Assembly: GCA_039654915.1 (NCBI GenBank)
Contig: CM077600.1
Location: forward strand, 40,284,492-40,348,491
Direction: 5' to 3'
DNA: 64,000 nt
Source of the DNA: Aquilaria yunnanensis
Taxonomy: Eukaryota; Streptophyta; Magnoliopsida; Malvales; Thymelaeaceae
Shown: piece after piece, positions 47,865 through 60,544 of the stretch
How positions within the stretch are numbered: position 1 is the first letter of the stretch
Layout: each line of letters begins with the position of its first letter
Notes under the pieces: generated by a model
Told to the model about the DNA's origin: nothing
Databases searched by the model: none
The model's input: only the letters and a program-made list of their open reading frames with translations
Made by a program: the position numbers and the translations under genes

Positions 47865-48548
47865 TTTCTCCTCCTCCCCCGTCTATCCCCTCTTTTACCT
47901 GCCTTTTCCCGACGACAATCAGCTGGCGGGGTTTAACGTTAGATTCTCCGGAGAGTCTATCGTCCCCGACATTTTCGCCCTCTCTTGGAGGTTCACTTCC
48001 TCTCTTTTTTGTTTTTCACAATAGTGATCTCGTGTTCGGAGGTGTTCTTCATGTGTTGCTTGGGTTTCAGATCTGTGTTGTCTTGTTTCATGACTTAATT
48101 TTTTTTCTCCCGAGTCATTTTTGTTTGTGTTGCTCTGAATGTACAGTTTTCTGTAGATTTTGCATTTCAGGATCTTGATCCTTCCCAAAACTCTCAGTGA
48201 TAATCTGGATTTTGTTTACGTGTTTGCTGTAGAATTGTTGCTACTTGCTACTGAGTTTACTACATTGTAGTTCGTGAAAAATCATTGAAGAAGCTCTATG
48301 TTTGTTCTTCTCTCCTCCTCTTGGGATTGTTTAAGGCCATGTAAGCCGAAAACTCTATCCACTTTTAGAATGTTTATAGGTATGGAAGTTATCTCCAAAA
48401 TGTCAAGTCTGTTTAGAAATTGCTTTTAGGGATGAGTTTCCATAACTAGCATGATTCTTTGTAATTTGAGTGTTTTTGGTTACGCTTTAGAAATTTGTGT
48501 GCAGATTTCTGTGAAGCTTGGTTTTGTGTTTCATAGCGTTGAAAGGAT
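47865..48548 (+). other. Predicted 5' leader of the invertase gene, probably spliced
   Basis: Between the TATA box and the start codon lie about 680 bp: first CT-rich, then T-rich intron-like DNA ending in TTTGTGTGCAG at 48504, a good acceptor. I infer a leader exon, an intron and resumption at 48505; the donor is uncertain (candidates near 47990 and 48038). Confidence 0.45.
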
Positions 48549-51500
48549 ATGGATGGGCCAGGACTTAGAAAGGTGAGCTCACACTGCTCCATATCTGAGA
48601 TGGATGATTTCGACCTCTCACGCCTGCTTGACAAGCCAAAGCTTAACATTGAGAGGCAGAGATCCTTTGATGAGAGGTCTCTCAGTGAGCTCTCTATTGG
48701 TCTTTCAAGAGGGGGGCATGACAATTATGAGACCGCCTACTCTCCTGGTGGGAGATCAGGTTTTGACACTCCTGCCTCATCTACAAGAAACTCGTTTGAG
48801 CCTCATCCCATGGTTGCTGAAGCCTGGGAAGCTTTGCGGCGATCTTTGGTTCACTTCAGGGGCCAACCAGTTGGTACAATTGCTGCATATGATCATGCTT
48901 CCGAGGAAGTTTTGAACTATGATCAGGTGAGGTTGTCTGAAGATTCTTTAGGTTGATACTGGAATTATAGTACTCTGTACTCCTATTAATTAATTGCCTG
49001 TAACTATGAGCATGTCATCTTGCTAAGATGAGTTCATCTTTTGCTTCTGTGGCATGAATGTGGAATAATCTGGATAGGCAAAAATTGAAGTTTCCTTCAT
49101 TGAAGTTGTTACAGCCGAACTGAAAATCTGATCTGTTTAAACGTTGACATAGTAATGATGAGAACTGAAAGTTCGATTCACAAGAAGGTTTCTTCATTCT
49201 GAAAGCTTCAAAGACTGTATCATATATCATACGAGTTTGAAAGCCTCCAGTTTTTTGCTGGCCAAAAAGAAAAAAAGAAAAGAAAAGAAAGCCTCCAGTT
49301 GTTGTGTATTGCTTTCATTTTTTTCCCCGATTTTTGGAAATTTGTTGTCATTTTATTTTCTTGTTTCCAGAATTTTTTAGTTTTTATTTTTTTTTTGTTA
49401 AGTTTGAATATAAATCTCATTGGAAGTAATATGTTTTAAGAATTTAAGTCGGTTTTGGAAAACATTGGAATTAGTTTTGTCCATGCTTCTTGTTTGTCCA
49501 AGTTTTCTCCTCCTGTTCTAGGGAATGGTGAAGGAAAATAGTTCACGAAACACCTTTTTTCTTTTCTGTCTATATTTAAAGAACTAAAAACAGAAACAAA
49601 AAATAGAGAACATGAAGCAGCACCAAATGTAGTATCAGAAACTATCTTTCGAAATTTTTTATGCTGGAAGCTTTTGCTGTATTTCAAACTTTGGATGTTC
49701 TGACTTTTGGAGCACTGAAATTTTCAGGTTTTTGTTCGGGACTTTGTACCCAGCGCTTTGGCTTTTCTGATGAATGGTGAACCTCAGATAGTAAGAAACT
49801 TCCTCTTGAAAACCTTACAGCTTCAGGGATGGGAGAAAAGAGTAGACCGTTTTAAGCTAGGAGAAGGTGCGATGCCCGCTAGCTTCAAAGTTCTTCATGA
49901 TCCAGAACGTAAAACAGATACAATTGTTGCAGATTTTGGTGAGAGTGCAATTGGTAGAGTTGCTCCAGTTGACTCTGGGTTCTGGTGGATAATTCTGCTT
50001 CGTGCATATACAAAGTCTACAGGAGACTATTCTTTGGCTGAGACTCCTGACTGTCAAAAAGGGATGCGGCTAATTTTGACCCTGTGTCTTTCAGAGGGTT
50101 TTGATACATTCCCGACCCTGCTTTGTGCTGATGGCTGCTGTATGATTGATCGTAGAATGGTAACCATGCTTTCTGATCTCATTTGTCACTCTCAATTGCT
50201 ACACTGCTGCACATCTCTTTAAGCTTTACCCTCTCAACTTCGGCATACTAGTTTTTATGGATGTTGATAGGATAGCTTTAGCTTTAGAGGTTTAAAAAGT
50301 TGATCTCCACCATTAATAAACTATTCCAAACTATCCTAAGCACAAAAGTAATTCCTATAAGGAGCCTTCATGGAACTGGTTTATAAGCAAACAACCTAAA
50401 AATTTGTTGGCTGCGCTTCAACTTTAGCATGCTGCAATTGATTTAGTCTATCATCTTAGCTCCAACAACTTCTTGAAGATAAACTTCCTGTTGGAAGGAT
50501 GTTCCATTGTCATATGCTTTTAGGAACTGATGACCATCTACAGTTTTTCTGTTAATCTCTTTTTCTTTTGTGGATTTCATGAAGTCTCTGCCTTATGCCT
50601 ACTTTTTACAGTTGTCACAGTTGAAAAATGACATGGAACCCTAAGTCTGTATTTCTTGATGTAGTCTAATCTCCACAAACCTGTTGAATTAGTCCTCCAT
50701 TTGTATCTTATTGCTTCTGATGAACTATGTGTCAGACATGCATGCAGGAAAGGTTTGATAGTTTTTCTTCCAAAATGCACTAGGATTTTCTTCATAGTAT
50801 TCCTGAAACTGAAGATCATATTGTTTAATGCCGTTGTCTTAAATCTTAATAAAGACACACCTCCAGAAACAGACAAAAAAGCCACCCAAGTTAAAGCAGT
50901 CAGCTCTCAAAAAGCAAACTGGATTTATTTTTCTTTAGTTTCAAAAAATCCATGTTGAGTTGGCTTTCATGCTAAATGATTTCAAATTGTTTTACAGGGT
51001 ATATATGGTTATCCAATTGAAATTCAAGCACTTTTTTTTATGGCGTTAAGAAGTGCTTTGCCAATGCTGAAGCATGATGCAGAAGGAAAAGAATGCATAG
51101 AGAGAATTGTGAAACGTTTGCACGCCTTGAGTTACCACATGCGGAGTTACTTTTGGCTTGATTTCCAACAACTAAATGATATATACAGGTACAAAACTGA
51201 GGAGTACTCCCATACAGCTGTAAATAAGTTCAATGTTATTCCTGATTCCATCCCAGACTGGGTGTTCGATTTTATGCCAACACGTGGTGGCTACTTCATT
51301 GGAAACGTCAGTCCTGCAAGGATGGATTTTCGATGGTTTGCTTTAGGAAATTGTATAGCGATCTTATCTTCTCTTGCAACTCCAGAGCAGTCAATGGCTA
51401 TTATGGATCTTATTGAAGCTAAGTGGGAGGAGCTGGTTGGCGAAATGCCTCTGAAAATATCATATCCTGCCACAGAAAGCCATGAGTGGCGAATTGTGAC

Positions 51501-52931
51501 TGGTTGCGACCCAAAAAATACCCGATGGAGTTACCATAATGGAGGATCTTGGCCAGGTTTGTCCATCTTTTGCCCATCTGGATTTTCAATTTAACGTCCA
51601 CTGTTTTCTTTCTTTTTGTTGTTTTTCGTTGAGGATGTTTGTTGAGACATGGACATGGGCACTTGCTGCAGAGGCCCCAGCATATATTATTCAAAAGCAA
51701 ATAGCTGACGGAGGATAAAAAAGAGGGGATTGATCAGGGTGTTATTGCCTGCAATTTAAGAATTAGTGATACTAGCGTAAACAGGCTCATCGGTTTAGGT
51801 TTGAGTGCTGCTTGCATGAATTGCTCAAGTAGTTTGCAATTGGTTAAATTTATGTTTGGAAGGCGTCACTGATGTAAGTCAACAAAGCCTATAATAGAAC
51901 AAAGCCTATAGGATCTCGATACGCCTCCTAGGTTATCTGTGTGTGAATCCTTCAGAATGCAGTTGCTTGTTATTGCATTAATACGGTTCAGAGTCACCAA
52001 TGCTTTCCCTAAATAATTGATGATGCAGAGTCACCAATCCGTTCCGTAAATAATTGATGATTCAGAGTCACCAACCCTTTGCCTGAATAGTTGAGTCGTT
52101 GATGAAACTTTTTTATATATGAAGTTCTACTGTAATCTTACTTTAAGTGTTTGGGTTATGGATCCAACAAACCAGCTGTGCTTACCTAAACCTACATTAA
52201 AAAGATTACCTTGAATTCAGAGTTTGGCATGTCTTGGTCAGATTACTTTTCATCTTGCCAATCTGGAGCCACTTAAGAAATTTGAAGAAAGCATTTAGTT
52301 TGCTTCAACTGGCTGGTGTTTCAGGAGCAAAATTGAATTGCCAACTTAAACACCCGATGAACTCTCTTTGTGGACTATCATTAGTGGCATTTCTTTATCA
52401 TGTTATGATATGTAAAATGCTGTTAAATGATCCCTACATCCTTCATTGCTGAAAATACGAATATTTCTGTTGCACCAAGATTGGAGTCTAATGCAACGAC
52501 TTTACTTTTCCCAAGAATTGCATCATAAATCATTCTCTGTTTATTGCCTAATCCTGAGTTTAAGATACTCCATCATGTTTCTTGACAGCATTCTTTTCTG
52601 TGTTCCTGCAATTCTTTTCTTAATTATGGATGCAGTGCTTTTGTGGTTGTTGACGGCCGCTTGCATTAAAACGGGACGGCCACAAATTGCAAGGCGTGCC
52701 ATTGATCTTGCCGAGACTCGCTTGCTTAAGGATGGCTGGCCAGAGTATTATGACGGCAAACTTGGGAGATATATTGGGAAACAAGCCAGGAAGTACCAGA
52801 CTTGGTCAATAGCTGGATATTTGGTGGCTAAGATGATGTTAGAGGATCCCTCACATCTGGGAATGATTTCTCTGGAGGAGGATAAACAGATGAAGCCATT
52901 GATAAAGAGATCATCCTCCTGGACCTGCTGA
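48549..52931 (+). CDS. CINV1: Cytosolic alkaline/neutral invertase, family GH100 (554 aa)
   Basis: Exons 48549-48926, 49728-50159, 50998-51556 and 52636-52931 join in frame to 554 aa, close to Arabidopsis CINV1 (about 551 aa). The enzyme hydrolyses sucrose to glucose and fructose at near-neutral pH. GH100 hallmarks: [18 protein letters not shown] (exon 1/2 junction), the VDSGFWW motif (207-213, likely catalytic Asp208), [17 protein letters not shown] with Glu433 as candidate second catalytic residue, NGGSWPVLLW and [20 protein letters not shown]. The N-terminal domain lacks a transit peptide and has the beta-clade block [15 protein letters not shown], which indicates a cytosolic form. The C-terminus KRSSSWTC resembles the site at which CINV1 is phosphorylated and bound by 14-3-3 proteins. 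Several PI-kinase and light links known for CINV1 are not visible in sequence. Confidence 0.95.
51989..52099. repeat. Three 37-bp tandem units in invertase intron 3
   Basis: CAGAGTCACCAA starts at 51989, 52026 and 52063, each followed by a TTCCnTAAATAATTGATGA-like block. The third copy is diverged. Entirely intronic. Confidence 0.88.
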
Positions 52932-55680
52932 GCCGTGTAACAGGTAATACAATAAAGTGGCAGAAAGAAAAGGTAGAGAAAAGAAAGAAAACAAAGGCAA
53001 GACTTTGAGAGACCTTTGACTTTAATTACAATACTAGGTATTCTTTGGTTTCCCCCAACCCAACTAGTGCAGTTGAAAGCTCGCTTGTGTACAATAACGT
53101 TTGTTAAAGAACCCATTTCTTGTGTTTCCATTGAAAGATGTATTCTCTGTTTGAAGGTTGATGCATTTGAATTGCGATAAAAGTTTTTATTTTGAGAGAG
53201 TAGCCACTTTGTGCAGAAATAGGATCAATTGTAAGAGATGAGTTGTAAAGGACCCCTTACTTTACCCAGTATGGGATTCCCGGGATTTTTAATTAATTGG
53301 GATTTAATGGTCCCGCACTTAAATATAATTGGCTAAAGTTGATACTTGTAATTTGTTAAAACTTTTTATGCTTTTAGTAGTTTAACCTAGATCATGATGA
53401 TATGCACAATTTCTACTACGGTAGCTTAAGCTTAAGCTACACATCGAAGTCATAAAACATGTAGCTTAAGCTTCAAGTACCAAACTTTACATCAACACTT
53501 AATCTTTGTACATCCAAAAGTATTTCTAATGCTTACAACACTAGTGAGTATTCATTTCTTAATCATACTAAAGGCATTTTTAGGCACACATCACTACCAT
53601 GTATTTACAACAAGTTGAGATCAATAAAAACTTTCCCACTTGCCTTAAGCTAGCTAACCCTAACAACAGGAAAGTAATCGCTTGCTTGTGTGCTTTAGTC
53701 CTAAAAATATAGGCCAACAAACGACTTAGTTAGCATCTTAAATAATTTCAAGCCAACTTCTTATAATCAATTAAGATTCTAGAAATTTAATACTTGCACA
53801 AAAAGACTTGCCAACAATCTTTTAGTGGGCGTTAGGCTCTCTTGAATCTAAGCCTGCATATATGTGACTATTTAAGGGGTAAGAACTCATGAATTCTCCA
53901 AAAGAGATTGAATACCTGCAAATAAAACTTAGGACTAGTATATATAACTATATATAACTACACACACACACACATACATACACAACTTAACATGAGTCAA
54001 ACGTTCTGAGGTCTTATCTAATGGCCACTAAAACAGATTCTGTTGTGCGAACCCTATCCCAACTTAGTTCTATCTACAAGAGTAAATTATTGCCTTAAAC
54101 TTAAATTATTCCTTCTTACCCTTGATCACATTGTACAGGAATTTACTTAACTTGGTAGCTCAGCTTATTAAGCTACAATAGCTTAATCAAGGTGCTTAGA
54201 AGTTTAGAACTTATTTTCCTTACTTAGCACATCTAATCTTGCTTAAAGCCCTATTCCTTTCTTAGGCCTTAAAGTACTTTTTAGCCACCCCTTAACTCAC
54301 CTAACAAATGCTTAAATCTTGCCTTAGAAGTGATTTTAAGACCCATTCAAAGGTCCTACACATTTTAGGAAGGTCCGAGGAAACTAACTAAAGCATCGGA
54401 ATGTCTAAAAGATGCCTTCAATGTCAGGCCTTAAGGGCTTGGCACTGTAGGAAAAACTAGTCTGTCCAAGCTCAACCTCCTGGTGCTGCAGCACTATTTG
54501 GCGCCTAGGCCCTAGGGCCTCGCCTGGTAATGCCCTACAACTGCCCTTCTTGCTCGTTTCTTAATCCTCTCTACTTTGTCTGGCCCCAAATGACTTCTAA
54601 ATCACTTCTAATCACTTATACTTGATAAATAACACATAAAAGCATCTATTAAACACTTGAGAACACAAAAATCCCTTATCTAAATCAAAATCACAAGCCA
54701 TAAATCCAATATGCACACACAAACACAAAATCTTCAATCTTGTACCACAATGTGGTAAACTTGTTTTAGTCTAGCAAATTCATTACCAATACATCAAAAC
54801 ACATAATATGATCTAAATTTGAGCTAACAAGACTTAGAACAAGCTCATACAACTTAACCCTATTTGTGTGAGACATTAAACCCTTCTTAGACCAATCTTG
54901 CACACAAGCCAAATTAACTTGAAATTCACCTTCATAAGCAAGAATCTTAGCTTAAGGATTCATTACCCAACCTACCCAAGCATTAAAAAACCCTTAGTTA
55001 TCAACAATAAAAAACCCTAGCCCAAGAAAAATAACTCATTAAGGATAAGAATGCGGCAACAAGCTTTTATAAGCTCAAATGAGCTACTTGCACCAAGAAT
55101 ACCTACTGTTTGAGCTTCCAATTCTAAAAAACAAGTTGGAGAAGAGATGTGAACTTTCTTGGTTGCTAAATGGTGTAGGAAGGGAAGGAAATAAGGAAGA
55201 AAACATCCCTTACAGCTTATCTTTTATCTAAACCTCCGAAAGATACACTAAGCCCCTTAAAACTTAACTTATGCTAAATTGGTCCTAGTCTCACACACTT
55301 GTCTTATTTTCCACATCTTATACATGAAATAAAATTAGGAATCATAAAAATACTTTAAAATCTTTAATACTTCATTCCAAATTCATTTATGGTGGAAATT
55401 TTGGGGTTTTATTGCTAAAAATACAATTTTTGCCCATTTTGGCCAACTTTACTCAAATGGTCATATTACTTATTTCATGCCACATTATTGTGCTAAAATC
55501 ATAACTTTATGGGCAAATAAGATTTTTAAGCTTGAAAATCACACTTACCTTACTAATCCTGATTCAAGCCTAAAAGAGTCATAACAGAGCACTTGTTGGG
55601 AACGAGTCTCTCATAACAGATAATCCATATATTGACAATAATTGAATTTTCAAGACTACAAATCAATTTCGGTTTGAATC
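52932..55680. other. Invertase 3' flank, then repeat-like intergenic DNA
   Basis: The invertase 3' untranslated region probably reaches about 53200 (AATAAA at 52950 and further sites). From 53400 to 55600 there is no open frame of note. The composition, with repeated CTTAAG/GCTTAAGC motifs and a GC-rich palindromic patch near 54500 (GCGCCTAGGCCCTAGGGCC), resembles the non-coding part of an LTR retrotransposon, but no termini were found. A (CA)n run lies near 53960-53973. Confidence 0.5.
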
Positions 55681-58335
55681 CCTTTTCTTTTCTTTTCTTT
55701 TTTATATTGGTATACAAATATACTAAAGGCAGCTAGGAAAGGGACAAAAGAGAATAAGCAAAGGGAATGAGCTTTTGCTATTGTGTCATGTGGCACAATA
55801 AAAAGATGACTTGTTGTATAGAGGTGAATATGCTCCTTATTTGCTGGGCAATCCTTTGTTCCTTAAGGCAAACACTTTCACAGTGTGTAATATTGAACAA
55901 AAATTACACACAATCTAATAAAATTGTAACAGCATGAAACATATTAGTTTATGCAAAAGTAGCCACTGCTCAGATAGCTTCCAATTCTACCACTAAGGAA
56001 GAATGCAAATGAACAACTTTAAAGCTTTGGTTGGATGTTATGGTTCCCTTGGGATGTAGAGAAACCCAATCTACTACCATAGAAGATGATGTAGATCGCT
56101 AAACAGCATCCACTTTGAAAATAAATGGAACAAGTGAAGGCCAATAAAATATGCAAGAACTTTATAAGGTGGAAAGAACCTTCACAGTTGCCATACTAGG
56201 CATAAAAATACAACTTCTAAAGCTTCTTGAAGCTTTCATGTTATCCATAAAGGAGTCTCTCTGATGAAAAGGGTTAGATACACTAAAGGGTAAACCCTTG
56301 AAGACTACATCATTCTGATTTACCCAAATTCCGACAGAGTTGCTACCACCATTTCCAAATCATGGGCTTGTTGTCTAAAAGTTGTTGAAACCATTGTTGA
56401 AAACCATTAAAAGAATCTTCCAAGGATCAAATAGCAAATTGATGCCAAAATATGTAGCTAATGAATATTTTCATCAAATGATCATCTAGGACATAACAAA
56501 TAAGCTTAAGATATACATATTGCAAAAATGGCCTTGGTAGGCAGCACATTTTTAAAAAATTTCCAAAGAAAAATTTTAAACTTATAAGGAATCATAGTTG
56601 CCTATAATCTATTGATGTAGGAAGAATGCTAAAGATCTAATGACAGATTAATTGAAACATATATCAAGGCTAATCTATTGATGTGGGAAGAATGATAAAG
56701 ATCTAATGATAGATTAATTGAAGCACATATCAAGGCTAATCTGGCAGAAATATAACTTTTTTTTGCAATTATCCTCACCATTATCCAATTTAGTCCATAT
56801 CATAGAATCCTTATTGTCATTTCAAGGAACAAAGGGTTGCGAAAATGGCCTGGATCACCTCCTTACCAGTAAACAGATTTGCAAATAAGCAAAATTCCAA
56901 TTGAAGAAATCTGGCAACATTAAATCCTTGATACAAAAGGGAGTAATGGCAACCTGAAGATTTTTTTGCATAATCCGAGCAAGTGGTGGGAATTGAGGAA
57001 GACAATAGTCAAACCAAATATTAATCAAAGAGTCATCAACAACTTAATGGATCAAACTGGGAGACAACAACTCTTAGCCATGAGTTAGCCTATGCTAAAT
57101 TGGAAAAGCTTTTTCTGGGAAAGGAGCAATCCAAAAAGAAAGTTGTTTGCCATATTTTGTCCAAAAAACATGGTAAATTAAAAAATTCCTATCACCTGAC
57201 TGATATGCCAAAATGTTTTAGCAATGAGGGCCTAATTAAAAACTTTCATATCTCTAATACCAAGGCCATCTATTCTTTTAGGAAAAGACGGAAGAAAATG
57301 ATTACAAAAATGTAATCCTTTTGACTCTGAACTCTTAGTTTACCAAAATTTAACCAAGGATTTAGAAATTTTGTCACATGTGGTAATAGGAACTTCAAAC
57401 AGTGACATTAAATAAATGGGGAAATAAAAAAATAGTGATTGAATTAAGGTTAGCTGACCAGCTAGGTTGAGCATCTTCCATTTCCAAGATTAAAGTGCTT
57501 TCGTAACCTTCTCCATCAAGAATGAGTGAGAACCATTTTTGGATAAGTCCTGGTAAGATGGAACATCCAAGTATTTAGGCAAATTTTCATTAACAACAAA
57601 TGGTAGTATATCTTTGGGTTGATGCACAAACCTAGTAGATATATTCTTGGAGAAAATCCATTCCAATTTTGAGTAGTTTACTTGTTGACCAGCTACTACA
57701 AAAAATGAAGAGATGGCATCTTTCAAAACATATACTGAAGCCAGGGATAGTTTGAAGAACAAAAGGCAATCATTAGCAAAGAGTAAATGGTTGATCAAAG
57801 GTCCCTGAACACTAGCCCAAAGCCCCACCAGACTTTGATTACTCTAAAGCTTAAATAGATAAAAGCTGAAAGCCTCAACACAAAAGATGAAAATATAAGG
57901 AGATAACGGATCCCTTACCCTAATCCCTTTACAGGGTGTGATCCAATCTGTTATACTACCGTTGTCCAGCACCGAATATGATATAGTAGTGATATATAGC
58001 ATAATAAGCTTGATCCAATGAAGGCAAAAACCTAAAGAGTGAAAAACCTTTTTAATGAATGACCATTTAAGATTATCGTATGCTTTATAGATGTCCAGCT
58101 TTAATATTACTTTTAAAGCCCCAAAACCACTTCTTCGAGGAGTTGCCTTAATAGCCTGAAAAAGTTCATGAGCAATGATAATATTATCTTGAATAGAGCA
58201 CCTAGGCACAAAGGCATTTTGATGTTGACCCACTAAGAAGAAAAGGTTCAGTTTAAGCGGATTTACTAAAAATTTAGAGATAACCTTACAAGAGATACTA
58301 TAAAGACTAATGGGATGAAAGTCATAATCTCATAA
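55681..58335 (-). pseudogene. 5'-truncated LINE with inactive reverse transcriptase
   Basis: Reading right to left, the minus strand gives FHPISLYSISCKVISKFL (RT start motif), GQHQNAFVPRCSIQDNIIIA, LKLDIYKAYDNLKWSFI, GIRVRDPLSPYIFIFCVEAF and HLLFANDCLLFF, where the catalytic F-A-D-D box has become F-A-N-D. Next come VNYSKLEWIFSKN, LNLAGQLTLIQSLF (the RT-connection region), DGLGIRDMKVFN and finally an RNase H trace near 55950-56020. Stops and frame changes occur after about 57490. An A-rich tail on the minus strand (AAAAGAAAAGAAAAG, 55681-55705) marks the 3' end. The 5' part including the endonuclease is absent, the typical result of target-primed reverse transcription. Not functional. Confidence 0.85.
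56605..56740. repeat. 66-bp tandem duplication inside the LINE remnant
   Basis: TAATCTATTGATGTAGGAAG at 56605 recurs at 56671 with TGTGGGAAG; both are followed by AAAGATCTAATGA and ATATCAAGGCTAATCT. It arose after the LINE decayed, because it disrupts the reading. Confidence 0.88.
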
Positions 58336-59305
58336 ATAGTTTCTAGATTAAATCCATTTTCTTCTCTCAACATAATCCTTATGAGTCCATGAGTGATCAT
58401 TCAACTGGTTCGGGTACCAACAAATTAAAATTACTTGAAACCAACTGATTTCCAATTTTCAGTTTTCATTTTTGCCAATCAAACCAATCGAATTGCAAAC
58501 TGAAACTAAAGCAGAATCAATCAATATATAATTTTGTTAGGTCAATTTTACAGTTTAGTTCTTAAATACAAAACTATTTCTTTGATGAACTGTTGGTCTT
58601 TTCTAGTAATTCTCTCCCAAAATCCTCTAGAATTGATCTTTTATCTTGTGTCAGTCATCATAAGCACCAAAGACACTTGAGGTTGCAAAAGAATAACGTT
58701 TCCTTATCTATTTCATCACTGAAACTTATAAATATGCTTTTATTTTCCTCTTTGTTCCTACAAATTATGGCTAAATCTAATAGATTGAACTTTATTTAAC
58801 TCTATTAGAGGCCAATCTTCTTAATGGTGAAATGCTTAGTGGTGGCTAAGTGCAGCGGCTTTCAAGTTTCTCTAAAGGGATAGAAATGTGTGGCTAAAAA
58901 TAGCGTAGAATGGAGGCAAAATAGTGTATATAGTTAAGGTTAGCAATGGAATTAAAAGTATAATTTTAGCATTAGGGTATTTTGGGTGATTTAATTAACA
59001 TGTGTCCAATAACTAGAATGAAGACTAAAGATAAAATTTGTTGATCTTTAACTAAATCAAATTGAATAATAGATCCATTTTATTCAAATTTAATCAAATT
59101 TTTAGGTTTATTGACTTTATCTTAATAATACTTACCTTAATTGCAATTAGTTAGCATAATGACTAATTATAAGTAACCCCAAACTTGCTTCCCCTCTTGT
59201 TGTCTCCCTACCATAGAGCCATTAGTCACAACTTTTTTGGGAAATGAATCATCCTATCTTTGCTGATTCTTTCCAGGTGGCCCAAAGTCTGAGAGAACTA
59301 ACACC
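58336..59305. other. Intergenic, no supported gene
   Basis: Low-complexity AT-rich DNA with a GGTTCGG / AACCAA-rich patch near 58400-58510 of the type seen in decayed plant transposons. The open frame 58593-58799 has no recognisable features. Confidence 0.5.
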
Positions 59306-59641
59306 CAATTCGTTTTAACTTTAGTCAATTGACTACAAAATGACTTTTTTTTTATTTTTATATCTTTTTTACTTGAAACTAATTTTAATTAAAAGCCAAT
59401 ATTATGTAGCTACAATAATCAATTGAAAATATAATTTTTATAGTTTTATTAAATTTTTATGAATTTTTCTAGTTTCAAGTCTTAAAAAAGAAAAATTCAT
59501 AAAAATTTAACAACATCCTAAAAATTTATTTTCAAATTGATTATTGCGTCTACATAACATTGACTTTCAAATGAAATTGGTTTCACGTAAAAAAGATGAA
59601 AAAGTTAAAAAAAGTTCGTTGACTTTAGACAAAACGAATTG
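59306..59641. mobile_element. Foldback MITE family A, copy 4 (336 bp)
   Basis: The best preserved copy: left CAATTCGTTTTAACTTTAGT and right (reverse complement) CAATTCGTTTTGTCTAAAGT. The arms pair nearly end to end through TACTTGAAACTAATTTTAAT and its partner GAAATTGGTTTCACGTA. No coding capacity. Confidence 0.88.
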
Positions 59642-60540
59642 GCCCTAAGTTTCTGCTTAAGAATTAGTTAAATATGTATAGAAACAAGGATAAACAAGAC
59701 TCTTTATATATAGTTCTACAAAATTTAAGATACACAATCCTACTCCTATATTGTTTGGTGCACATTGGGCATTAGGCCTTAAAACCTATTTATGAGTTAT
59801 TCTTTCATAGACATACTTCCCTCTAATTCATAAGAGTTAGTTGCCATGTTGCTTGATTGAGGTCTGCACACGATACTTGTTTTCTATTGTAAACTTAAAT
59901 TTACTTAAGCCCACATGAGCTTTTGGCAGAGTATTATACATGTGATCCTAGTCTTAGCATGTCTCCTCCTCCAGACTAAACCATGAAACCTCAAACTCAA
60001 ACATCAAACTTGAAACACAAACCAAACTATTTTCAAAACTGTAAACTACATGATCACATTGGAGAAACAACCTTCTGTAATGCTTTTGTAGAGCCATTTG
60101 GTAGCCAGCTTATGGAATTCCTCTGCTTGGCAGTTTCACAACTCCACTCAACCATAAAAGGCTATATTTATTTTTACTTACCATCATTATTTTTGTTTTT
60201 TAGCATTATCATTGTGTAAAAAATAGAAATGCCTCTGTGATCGATGTTGGTAACCTTAACACGCCATAACTATTAGATTATGTAGGTCATTTGAATTTCA
60301 AGTATCCCTACTGATCCAAAGTCTCCAACATATGACGGCTTATAGTTAGGTCCATAAAAAACACAAGTAAAATGTTTTAGGAGAAAAAATGCATATAACA
60401 TATTGCTTGACCAAATTAATCAAAGATGAGTTAGAATGGGATATTGGGATAATAGAGGTAACTTGGGTTAATTGCCAGCTACCCATCCACTAGACAATAA
60501 TTGAAATTACCAAGGTAAAAATGACACATAAGTCACCACT
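59642..60540. other. Intergenic, no supported gene
   Basis: AT-rich DNA. The 78-codon open frame at 59983-60219 shows no motif. Confidence 0.5.
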
Positions 60541-60544
60541 GTTT

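Noticed and set aside
47716..48024. 102-codon open frame overlapping the invertase promoter
   Set aside because: It spans the probable TATA box and CT-rich leader, is Ser/Pro/Phe-rich from composition and has no family resemblance.
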